Assembly: GCA_014534415.1 (NCBI GenBank)
Contig: JACVRM010000034.1
Coordinates: 1-16,707, forward strand
Direction of reading: 5' to 3'
Origin: Thermoleophilia bacterium
GTDB lineage: Bacteria; Actinomycetota; Thermoleophilia; Gaiellales; Gaiellaceae
DNA length: 16,707 bases
Shown here: positions 1 to 5,693 of the stretch, piece after piece
Layout of the letters: the number at the start of each line of letters is the position of its first letter
Position numbering within the stretch: position 1 is the stretch's first letter
The notes under the pieces: model-generated
Told to the model about the DNA's origin: nothing
Database searches by the model: none
The model's input: only the letters and a program-made list of their open reading frames with translations
Program-made: the position numbers and the translations under genes

Positions 1-237
1 CGGCCCGAACATGATGTTGTAGGCGAGCAGCTGTGAGCGGCCGTCGAAGAGTTCCGCCAGTGTCTTCGTTCCCTCGTCGGTCGCGAAGGTGTACTCCTTC
101 TCGACCGGGACCCAGGGCAGGTCGCGCCGCTCGCGGGCGAGTTCCTCGCTCCGCTCGGCATGCTCGTTCTCGCGCTCGAGCAGCGCGTTCCGGGCCGCCT
201 GCCATTCCTCGCGTGTTCCGACCCTGTGCTCCGTCAT
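1..237 (-). CDS. DUF899 family thioredoxin-like protein (N-terminal part, runs off left edge)
   Basis: Only the first 79 codons are present; the gene continues beyond base 1. The start is the ATG at 237-235, preceded on the minus strand by a purine-rich ribosome site (GGGAGGGAGCG). The protein opens MTEHRVGTREEW, has a charged helix rich in Glu and Arg (about residues 15-40), then LPWVPVEKEYTF, a TDEGTKTLAELFDG segment and NIMFGP at the edge. This order is characteristic of DUF899, a family with a thioredoxin-like fold whose reaction is not established. The usual region after MFGP, which carries the rest of the fold, is outside the window. The neighbour at 669-1097 is on the same strand but more than 400 bases upstream, so the gene probably has its own promoter. 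Family assignment rests on recalled motif similarity. Confidence 0.85.
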   Translation of the reverse strand, partial: MTEHRVGTREEWQAARNALLERENEHAERSEELARERRDLPWVPVEKEYTFATDEGTKTLAELFDGRSQLLAYNIMFGP

Positions 238-668
238 CGCTCCCTCCCTGCTTCAGCTCATTGCAACTAAGACTAAGACGCGGCCGAAAACTCATCTCTG
301 AGCGCTCGGGTAGATCGTCACGGGGCGGACAGAGGCCTTTGAGCGGGACCGGGCCGACCTCCTCGAAGCGCCCCCGGCGGCGTGCCGCTGCCGGCTGCCG
401 CCTCGCCGACGAAAACCCGAGCCGACTACCGCGCGCGAGGGGTCGCAGAAGTGGAAGTGGACGCCGTCGCTGAAGCAGAAGGCCCGCGGCGGCATCACGA
501 TCACCGCGACCGCTTTAAGCGCTGCGATCGGCGACGTCGGCGGCACGGTCGGCGATCGCGTCCCGGGCCGCTTTGCGCGCCCGCCCCACTCGATTTCGCG
601 CAACGGCTCAGCGCGCCGAGGGCCCGTCAGCGCAGCACAACCTGAGGACATCCTCGACGCATTGCGCC
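238..668. other. Stretch without a confident gene; startless coding-like frame on plus strand
   Basis: No gene with a credible start was found here. The proximal part (238-300) is the upstream region of the DUF899 gene. From the TAG at 311-313 a plus-strand frame (codons beginning 314, 317 and so on) stays open to 913. Between about 317 and 610 its codons end mostly in G or C while second positions are mixed, as in real genes of this genome. The segment around 443-580 would read SQKWKWTPSLKQKARGG and then a Gly/Ala/Thr-rich stretch (ITITATALSAAIGDVGGTVG). There is no ATG, GTG or TTG in that part of the frame and no ribosome site, so it may be a decayed gene fragment. After about 620 the codon pattern is lost and the frame runs antisense to the membrane gene. 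I recognise no family. Confidence 0.4.
266..279 (-). promoter_or_regulatory. Tandem CTTAGT repeat upstream of the DUF899 gene
   Basis: The plus strand reads ACTAAG twice in direct succession (266-271, 272-277) followed by AC. On the minus strand this is GTCTTAGTCTTAGT, ending about 29 bases before the DUF899 start codon. It is an A/T-richer spot in a GC-rich setting and lies where a core promoter or activator/repressor site would be expected. I cannot assign a clear -35/-10 pair. Its role as a binding site is inference. Confidence 0.35.
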
Positions 669-1097
669 TTATGCGCCGACACCGATGGCGGCCAGGAAAA
701 CGAGGACGACGGTCGTCACTGCTAGCAGTCCGTGCAGCGTCACGATCGCGACCGGGAAGTGCTGCTCGGCCGGCACGCCGGGGGTCGATGCGGATGCGTC
801 TGCCGCACGGCTCTGCCGGCGCTGCCACCAGATCGCGAACATCGTCCAGCCGAGCAGGGCGACGACGACCAGGATGGCGAAGGCGATCCAGGCGAGGGCG
901 TCGCTGTCGCTGACGAGGTAGACGATCCAGAGCACGAGGCCGGTCGCGGCCAGCGCGAAGTGGCTCAGGATCAGCGGCGGCCGGATCCGTCGGCCGGGCT
1001 CACGCTGGCGCATTCCGCCATGCCTGAGCCACAGCCCCAGGAGCACGACTCCGCCGCCCGCGGTTACGACCCAGCTGATGAGCGCTGCCCACTCCAT
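669..1097 (-). CDS. Four-helix integral membrane protein, unknown function
   Basis: The protein has 142 residues, starting at ATG 1097-1095 with a ribosome site GAAAGGAGC six bases upstream, and ends at TAA 671-669. Four hydrophobic segments are visible at about residues 4-24, 42-62, 67-91 and 114-139. A polar Arg/Ala/Ser-rich loop (92-112) separates the last two. His46 sits at the start of helix 2 (LILSHFALAATG), and His113 and His122 flank the start of helix 4 (EQHFPVAIVTLHGLLA). Paired helix histidines of this kind occur in di-heme membrane proteins, so heme or metal binding is conceivable, but that is inference. I do not recognise the family. The gene stands alone on the minus strand, downstream of a regulator gene that ends about 200 bases upstream. 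A 10-bp inverted repeat lies between them. Confidence 0.8.
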   Translation of the reverse strand: MEWAALISWVVTAGGGVVLLGLWLRHGGMRQREPGRRIRPPLILSHFALAATGLVLWIVYLVSDSDALAWIAFAILVVVALLGWTMFAIWWQRRQSRAADASASTPGVPAEQHFPVAIVTLHGLLAVTTVVLVFLAAIGVGA

Positions 1098-1167
1098 TTC
1101 AGTGCTCCTTTCTGTTGCACCGGATCACCGAGGCACCCAGCGAATCGCGAGCTGGGCGATGCGCTTC

Positions 1168-1194
1168 TCTAAACACTGAATGTTAGTGTTTAGA
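1168..1194. promoter_or_regulatory. Inverted repeat TCTAAACACT-N7-AGTGTTTAGA, probable operator
   Basis: Two perfect 10-base arms (1168-1177 and 1185-1194) are separated by seven bases. The site is A/T-rich, unlike its surroundings, and lies 71-97 bases upstream of the membrane protein gene that starts at 1097. On the minus strand the spacer and one arm base form TAACAT (1185-1180), a plausible -10 element, although no good -35 is visible. There is no T-run after either arm, which argues against a simple terminator for the regulator gene ending at 1305. The symmetry suits a dimeric TetR-, MarR- or ArsR-type repressor. Confidence 0.6.
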
Positions 1195-1304
1195 TTCGTG
1201 AGGTGGCTCGCTGGGGCTGCTTGTCGACCAGGCCGCGTCTGCTTGTGAGAGCCGCTGTCGGAACTCGCTCAGGAGCGTCCCGCCCGTTACGAGCACGACA
1301 ACCG

Positions 1305-2039
1305 TCAGGTTGCCGTTCCGCCGGACGCGCTTGGCCCCTGAAGCCCAAGCCCGAGCGAGAGCCTGACCGAGCACGGCACGTCCACAGAACGGCAACGAGG
1401 GGTCTCGCACTCGATGAGGCCGGCGGTGAGGCCGCGTACGCCCCGCTCGGCGAGACCGGCCCACATGCCTCGGTCGATGCCGCTGGCATCGGGCCGCTTC
1501 ACGACGAGCGGTCGCAGCGGACACGTGGCGGTTTCCAGAGTCGCCGTGTCGCCCTTCAGCGACTGCACCGAGGCCTGAAAGCCGAGCGAGCCGAGCGCCT
1601 CACAGACGCGCTGCAGACCTGTGCTGATGTTTCCCGACGCCTTCAGATTGGCGGCCGCGGCGAGGCTGCGTCCGAACTCCTCGCCCGCTTCGCGGAGGAC
1701 TTTCTCTCTGCTACGCGCCGGAAGCTTCGTGAGCAGAAGGCCGATCAGCTCTGCGAGCCGCCGGTCGGGGAACTCGACTGCTTCCAGCTCCGGCGTAACG
1801 CGGTAGACGTTGGCCGGACGCCCGGCGCCGGGTCCACCGCGGCCGCCCCGCCGCTCGGGCGAGACCGTGAGGAAGCCGGCCTCTGCCAGCCGGTCGAGAC
1901 GGCTACGCGCGACGTTGCGGTGGACGCCAAGCGCGACCGCGACCTCATGCGCGGTGAACGGATCCTTCCGCGAGCGCGCATAGAGAAGTATCCGGCGAAG
2001 CTGGGGATCGCCGGCCGCTGCCAGGCGGTCGAGCGGCAC
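1305..2039 (-). CDS. COG2345/SufR-like winged-helix regulator with C-terminal cysteine cluster
   Basis: The predicted protein has 244 residues from a GTG start (2039-2037). An in-frame TAG lies five codons upstream (2054-2052), so the start cannot be much earlier; no strong ribosome site is visible. Residues 1-85 form a winged helix: DPQLRRILLY, then HEVAVALGVHRNVARSRLDRL as the helix-turn-helix, then a Gly/Arg-rich wing ending in GRPANVYRVT. The C-terminal part carries Cys173, Cys211, Cys216 and Cys223 (CPLRP, then EC-x4-C-x6-C). Regulators of the COG2345 group, which includes the Fe-S sensor SufR, use such cysteines to hold a cluster or metal; sensing here is inferred. The gene is divergent from the DUF2231-led run starting at 2123, a common arrangement for a local regulator. 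The last ~20 residues (LGLGLQGPSASGGTAT) look untypical. Confidence 0.8.
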   Translation of the reverse strand: MPLDRLAAAGDPQLRRILLYARSRKDPFTAHEVAVALGVHRNVARSRLDRLAEAGFLTVSPERRGGRGGPGAGRPANVYRVTPELEAVEFPDRRLAELIGLLLTKLPARSREKVLREAGEEFGRSLAAAANLKASGNISTGLQRVCEALGSLGFQASVQSLKGDTATLETATCPLRPLVVKRPDASGIDRGMWAGLAERGVRGLTAGLIECETPRCRSVDVPCSVRLSLGLGLQGPSASGGTAT

Positions 2040-2065
2040 AGTGGGGAAACGCTACCCGCCGCGCG

Positions 2066-2085
2066 GCTGTGCGAACTCGCGCAGC
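2066..2085. promoter_or_regulatory. Imperfect inverted repeat in divergent intergenic region
   Basis: GCTGTGCGA (2066-2074) and TCGCGCAGC (2077-2085) are inverted with one mismatch around a 2-base centre. They lie midway between the divergent regulator (start 2039) and the DUF2231 gene (start 2123). Position and symmetry suggest an operator for the regulator. GC-rich sequence produces such repeats by chance fairly often, so support is weak. Confidence 0.3.
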
Positions 2086-2122
2086 GCCCCGGAGAATGCC
2101 GGAAGGAACAAAGGAGGATCGG

Positions 2123-2674
2123 ATGAAGCTCAACTATCTCGTCAAAGGTCTTCCAGGGCACCCGCTCCACCCGCCGCTGACCGACGCGACGATCGGCATC
2201 TACACGGGCGCGACGGCGTTCGGTGTGCTGAGCGCGCTCGGTGTCTCCGAGGGCAACACTGCGGCGGCGTGGTGGCTCGCATTGCTCGTCGGGCTCGTCG
2301 TCACCGGCCCGACCGCGCTCACGGGGTTTATCGACTGGCTCGGCATCACGTGGGGCACGCCGCTCTGGCGGACGGCGACCGCACACATGCTCTCGATGCT
2401 GACCGCGACCGTGTTCTTCCTGCTCGCCGCAATCTTCGGGCACGGCGGCTACGTCGACGAGGAGGTCACGAGCGGCTCGCTCGTCCTCACCCTCGTCGGC
2501 TTCGGTTTCCTCACCCTTGGCGGCTGGCTCGGGGGAACGGTCGTGTTCGTACACGGCATGCGCGTCCTCAACCTCGTCGACGAGCCGGCTAGGCGGGCCG
2601 GGGCTCCTGTTCCGCATCCGGAGAAGGAAGCAGCCGAGGGCTCTCGATCGGGCCCGTCAGAGATCGAGCGCTAA
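2123..2674 (+). CDS. DUF2231 family membrane protein
   Basis: The protein has 183 residues. The ATG at 2123 is preceded by AAGGAGGA at 2111-2118 at ideal spacing, which decides this start over an in-frame ATG at 2069. The sequence begins with LVKGLPGHPLHPPLTDATIG, the hallmark N-terminal motif of DUF2231, followed by about four hydrophobic helices (residues 25-45, 48-72, 85-107, 118-145). Histidines at 13, 16, 88 and 144 lie at helix ends or within helices, as is usual in the family. The tail (from 155) is polar and probably cytoplasmic. DUF2231 proteins are integral membrane proteins of unknown biochemistry that are often found beside respiratory or redox genes. The gene opens the plus-strand run; the next start is four bases after its stop. 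Function remains unassigned. Confidence 0.88.
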   Translation: MKLNYLVKGLPGHPLHPPLTDATIGIYTGATAFGVLSALGVSEGNTAAAWWLALLVGLVVTGPTALTGFIDWLGITWGTPLWRTATAHMLSMLTATVFFLLAAIFGHGGYVDEEVTSGSLVLTLVGFGFLTLGGWLGGTVVFVHGMRVLNLVDEPARRAGAPVPHPEKEAAEGSRSGPSEIER

Positions 2675-2678
2675 AACG

Positions 2679-3080
2679 ATGGAATCTTGGGACGGCTGGC
2701 CGTTCGCGCGCCTCTACATGCTGCTGGTCGCACTCGCGTTCGCGGTGATCGGCCTGCAGGTGCTGCTCTTTCACTGGCGGGCGGGGTTTCGCCGCTGGAC
2801 GATGTACGGGCCGGTCCTGTTCGCGCCGGTGCTCGTCGTCGCGGCAGTGCTCGGCGCGGTCCAGCGCGACGGCTTCTTGGGCTGGTTCGTGCTTGGGGTC
2901 TTCGTGCTCGGGATGGTCGACGGTCTCGTTGGCGTCGTCGAGCATCTGCGAGGCATCGCGCGGCGAGTTGGCGGTTTCTCGCTGCGCAATCTGATGAGCG
3001 GGCCGCCGCCGCTCTTGCCGGTCGCGTTCACGGCGCTGGCTCTGACGGGCGTGCTCGCGCTCGTGTGGGAGGCGCTGTGA
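2679..3080 (+). CDS. Small integral membrane protein linked to the GMC dehydrogenase genes
   Basis: The protein has 133 residues from ATG 2679, four bases after the DUF2231 stop, and its TGA overlaps the GTG of the next gene. Hydrophobic segments lie at about 11-31, 43-61, 67-88 and 112-131. His32 (LLFHWRAGF) ends helix 1, and His89 (VVEHLRGIARRVGG) ends helix 3. It is followed by a loop with NLMSGPPPLLP that leads into helix 4. I recall small membrane proteins with this His-Leu-Arg-Gly and Asn-x3-Gly-Pro-Pro pattern beside gluconate-dehydrogenase-like genes, but no functional name. Tight coupling to the subunit-3/GMC pair suggests a membrane anchor or electron-transfer partner replacing the usual cytochrome subunit. 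This is inference; no classical heme c motif (CxxCH) is present. Confidence 0.75.
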   Translation: MESWDGWPFARLYMLLVALAFAVIGLQVLLFHWRAGFRRWTMYGPVLFAPVLVVAAVLGAVQRDGFLGWFVLGVFVLGMVDGLVGVVEHLRGIARRVGGFSLRNLMSGPPPLLPVAFTALALTGVLALVWEAL

Positions 3081-3619
3081 AAGCGCGCGATCAGCTCGGA
3101 GCCAAGGAGCTGCAGCTGATCGAGGAGCGGCGCCGCAGCGGCTATCGCCGTGAGTCGCTCGAGTACTTCGGGGAGGTCGAAGCCGAACTGCGTGCGCTGA
3201 TTGCCCGTCTGCTGCCGGGTGTGCCGGAAGCGATCGACCTCGCCGGCTTCGTGGACGCGCACGCCGCGAACCCGATCGGCCGCGGCGACCGTTCGCCCGG
3301 CCTGCCGCCGATCCCCGACCTGTTCGCCCTCGGGTTGCGCCGCCTCCGCGACTTCGCCTTCGTCCGCCTGCCCGCCGATGAACAAGACCAGTTGATCGCG
3401 CGCATGCGCCGCGGCCAGGCCGACGAAGAGTTCGGCCTGCCCGCCAAGGAATTCATCGATCGGCTGCTGGTCAAGGCTCTGGCCGGCTATCTCGCCCATC
3501 CGGACACGTGGGAGCGGATCGGCTTCAACGGGCCGGCCTATCCCAACGGCTACGCCTGGATCAATCCGACCGCTGTGGCCAGGCGCCACGAGGGGTTTCC
3601 GGGGGCGTCGCGGCTGTGA
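3077..3619 (+). CDS. Gluconate 2-dehydrogenase subunit 3-like protein
   Basis: The protein has 180 residues from a GTG (3077) that overlaps the preceding TGA by two bases; its own TGA overlaps the GMC start. It is soluble and helical. The C-terminal half carries the family signature: KEFIDRLLVKALAGYLAHP (124-142) then WERIGFNGPAYPNGY (145-159), the Gly/Pro/Asn-rich region typical of the small subunit of gluconate 2-dehydrogenase and of FAD-dependent glucose dehydrogenase. In known complexes this subunit carries a Tat signal and helps to fold and export the flavoprotein. Here the N-terminus (MKARDQLGAKELQLIEE) has no twin-arginine or hydrophobic signal segment, so export by that route is not supported and the complex may be cytoplasmic or attached to the membrane from the inside. 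Assignment by motif is fairly sure. Confidence 0.82.
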   Translation: MKARDQLGAKELQLIEERRRSGYRRESLEYFGEVEAELRALIARLLPGVPEAIDLAGFVDAHAANPIGRGDRSPGLPPIPDLFALGLRRLRDFAFVRLPADEQDQLIARMRRGQADEEFGLPAKEFIDRLLVKALAGYLAHPDTWERIGFNGPAYPNGYAWINPTAVARRHEGFPGASRL

Positions 3620-5184
3620 GCGTTCCGCCGCTTCGGGTCGCGGAGCTGAAGCGGATCATGCGCCAGCACGATGGGCCCGTGGACGCCTGCATCGTCGGCT
3701 GCGGCGCCGCCGGTTCGGTGCTGGCCAACGAGCTCGCCGGAGCCGGGATGAGCGTCGTCGTGCTCGAGGCCGGCGACTGGATCGACTCGCGCGAGGACAT
3801 GGTCAACGACGAGCTCTCGATGCTGGGGCCGCTCGACTGGGACGACCTGCGCATCACCGACGGGAACGACCCGATCAAGACCGGGCGGGTCAACACCGGC
3901 CGCGCCGTCGGCGGCACGACCGTGCACTTCACGGCGATGTCGCTGCGCCTCGATCCGAGCGACTTCGAGATCGCGACCCGCGACGGCGTGGGGGTCGACT
4001 GGCCGTTCGGCTATGAGGAGCTCGCGCCGTACTACGCCGAGGTTGAGCGCATGCTGCCGGTCTCCGGCCCGCGCCGCTCGGCCTGGCCTTCCGGTGCGCC
4101 GTATCCGCACGGCGCGCTCCCGTGGTCGGCGAAGGATCTCATCCTCGGGCACGGATTCGACAAGGCCGGCCTGCACGTCGAGATGACGCCGCACGCGATC
4201 GCGACCGGCAACGTCGACGGCCGGAGCGCTTGCATGTACTACGGCTTCTGCATGGACGGCTGCAAGAGCGACGCCAAGGGCGCCATGCACGTCACCTATG
4301 TGCCGAAGGCCGTCGCGGCCGGGGCCGAGATCCGCGCCAACTGTTTCGCGGTTCGGATCGAGACCGAGCAGGGCCGGGCGACCGGCGTCGCCTACCTGCA
4401 CGAGGGAGAGGAGCGCTTCCAGCCGGCCGAGCGCGTCTTCGTGTGCTGCTACGCGATCGAGACGCCACGGCTGCTGCTGAACTCGGGCAACCTGGCCAAC
4501 TCGAGCGACCAGGTCGGCCGCAACTTCATGGTCCACAGCGGCCCCATCGTGTACGGCCGCTTCGACCGTCCGCTCGACAGCTTCGTCACGCCGCCGGTCG
4601 GGATCATGACGCGCGATCCCTACCGATGCGATCCCGCCCGCGGCTTCGTGCGCGGCTTCCTGCTCAACACCTACTGCCAGTTCCCGGTCAACTTCGCCCA
4701 GGCGCTCGTAGGCAGCAACCCGGATCTCTGGGGCTCGGAGCTGATGGACGTGCTCGACGAGTACGCGCACTGGGGGCTGGTCGCGACACTCGGAGAGGTG
4801 CTGCCGAACCCGGACAACCGGGTCACGCTCGCCGACGAGGTCGACGACAACGGCATCCCGGTGGCGCGGATCACCTTCTCCTACGGCGAGAACGACCGGG
4901 CGATCATCGACGCTGAGCGTGAGCTGGGCGAGCGCGTGATGGAGGCCGCGGGCGCGACACGCCTGCTGACCAGCGACGGCACACACCACATCCTCGGCAC
5001 CGCCCGCATGGGCACCGACCCGGCGAGGTCGGTTGTCGGGCCCGACTGCCGCAGCCATGACGTGCCGAACCTGTGGATCTGCGACGGCTCGGTTTGGCCG
5101 ACCGCGGGCGCGGTCAATCCGAGCCTGACGATCGAGGCGCTCGCGACCCGGACGGCTCGCCTCGCCCTCGAGCACGCGGCGTGA
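3616..5184 (+). CDS. GMC family FAD-dependent dehydrogenase (gluconate 2-dehydrogenase/FAD-glucose dehydrogenase large-subunit type)
   Basis: The protein has 522 residues from GTG 3616, overlapping the previous stop by four bases; ATG 3658 is an alternative start. It probably oxidises a sugar, sugar acid or alcohol with FAD and passes electrons to the membrane. The FAD-binding motif GCGAAG (28-33) is followed by VVLEAGDW with Glu51. The GMC signature GRAVGGTTVHFTAM is at 95-108. The C-terminal domain contains HHILGTARMG (His457/His458) and NPSLTIEALA (Asn501), the positions of the catalytic His-Asn pair in GMC enzymes. Cys206, Cys212 and Cys216 (CMYYGFCMDGC) match the place where FAD-glucose dehydrogenases hold a 3Fe-4S cluster. 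Length and partner gene fit the dehydrogenase rather than the oxidase branch. No signal peptide is seen. The substrate cannot be read from sequence. Confidence 0.9.
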   Translation: MSVPPLRVAELKRIMRQHDGPVDACIVGCGAAGSVLANELAGAGMSVVVLEAGDWIDSREDMVNDELSMLGPLDWDDLRITDGNDPIKTGRVNTGRAVGGTTVHFTAMSLRLDPSDFEIATRDGVGVDWPFGYEELAPYYAEVERMLPVSGPRRSAWPSGAPYPHGALPWSAKDLILGHGFDKAGLHVEMTPHAIATGNVDGRSACMYYGFCMDGCKSDAKGAMHVTYVPKAVAAGAEIRANCFAVRIETEQGRATGVAYLHEGEERFQPAERVFVCCYAIETPRLLLNSGNLANSSDQVGRNFMVHSGPIVYGRFDRPLDSFVTPPVGIMTRDPYRCDPARGFVRGFLLNTYCQFPVNFAQALVGSNPDLWGSELMDVLDEYAHWGLVATLGEVLPNPDNRVTLADEVDDNGIPVARITFSYGENDRAIIDAERELGERVMEAAGATRLLTSDGTHHILGTARMGTDPARSVVGPDCRSHDVPNLWICDGSVWPTAGAVNPSLTIEALATRTARLALEHAA

Positions 5185-5233
5185 GCAAGGGATGGCCGTC
5201 CTGGACGAAATCGAGTGATGAAAGGAGGAGGCA

Positions 5234-5662
5234 ATGAGCGAAACAGTTGAGCCAACGCCCGCGTCCGGCGCGGCCATTGCATATCCGCGCGCATGGAGCC
5301 TCGAACGGCATGAGCTCGTGCTGTTCGCCGCCGCGACCGCCGTGGCGTGGGCGCACACGATCGACGAGATCCGCATCGGCGAGCTGATCGCCGTCCCGTT
5401 CGGGATCGCAAACGTCGCGCTCCTTGCGTCCTGGAGTCGAATGCGCGCCGGACGGCGAGCGCTGACCTCGATCCTGTTCGGCCTGTTTTGGGGCCTCGCC
5501 GTGATCCCGTACCACGTCCTGCCGCTGCTTGAAGGCGCGGTCACCGGTCAGAACGTGAGCGGCCTCTCGCGCCTCGTCGGCGGTGCGGCGATGGTCGCTC
5601 TCGGCGTCGCGATCCTGCGGCGGCGCGATGGGGGCGCCGCCGACGAACCGGCAACGCGTTAG
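5234..5662 (+). CDS. Small integral membrane protein with AHTIDE motif
   Basis: The protein has 142 residues from ATG 5234 with a strong ribosome site (AAGGAGGAGG, 5222-5231). A polar N-terminus (about 25 residues) precedes hydrophobic segments at about 28-43, 49-67, 78-98 and 109-128. Conserved-looking polar residues sit within or at the edge of membrane segments: His41, Asp44, Glu45 (WAHTIDEIRIGE) and His94 (IPYHVLPLLEG). The C-terminus is charged (RRRDGG...). The His-x2-Asp/Glu-Glu arrangement recalls HXXEE-type membrane proteins, but the match is too short to assign. It lies 49 bases after the GMC gene and 31 bases before the PQQ-type dehydrogenase gene, so probably in the same transcript. 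Function unknown. Confidence 0.75.
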   Translation: MSETVEPTPASGAAIAYPRAWSLERHELVLFAAATAVAWAHTIDEIRIGELIAVPFGIANVALLASWSRMRAGRRALTSILFGLFWGLAVIPYHVLPLLEGAVTGQNVSGLSRLVGGAAMVALGVAILRRRDGGAADEPATR

Positions 5663-5693
5663 CGGGCGCCGGCAAGCAGAGGGACGAAGCGAG

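Noticed and set aside
292..828. Minus-strand open frame of 178 codons in the left gap
   Set aside because: Arg/Pro-rich, no good ribosome site, overlaps the end of the membrane protein gene in another frame; reads as a shadow.
1203..2126. Open frame of about 307 codons on the plus strand opposite the winged-helix regulator
   Set aside because: Arg/Ala/Glu-rich shadow without recognisable domains; the minus strand carries the GRPANVYR-type regulator.
3550..5544. Very long open frame on the minus strand opposite the GMC gene
   Set aside because: Composition is Arg/Val/Ala/His-rich with no family motifs and no ribosome site; the plus strand encodes a full GMC enzyme with all expected motifs. 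Long antisense frames are common in GC-rich genes.
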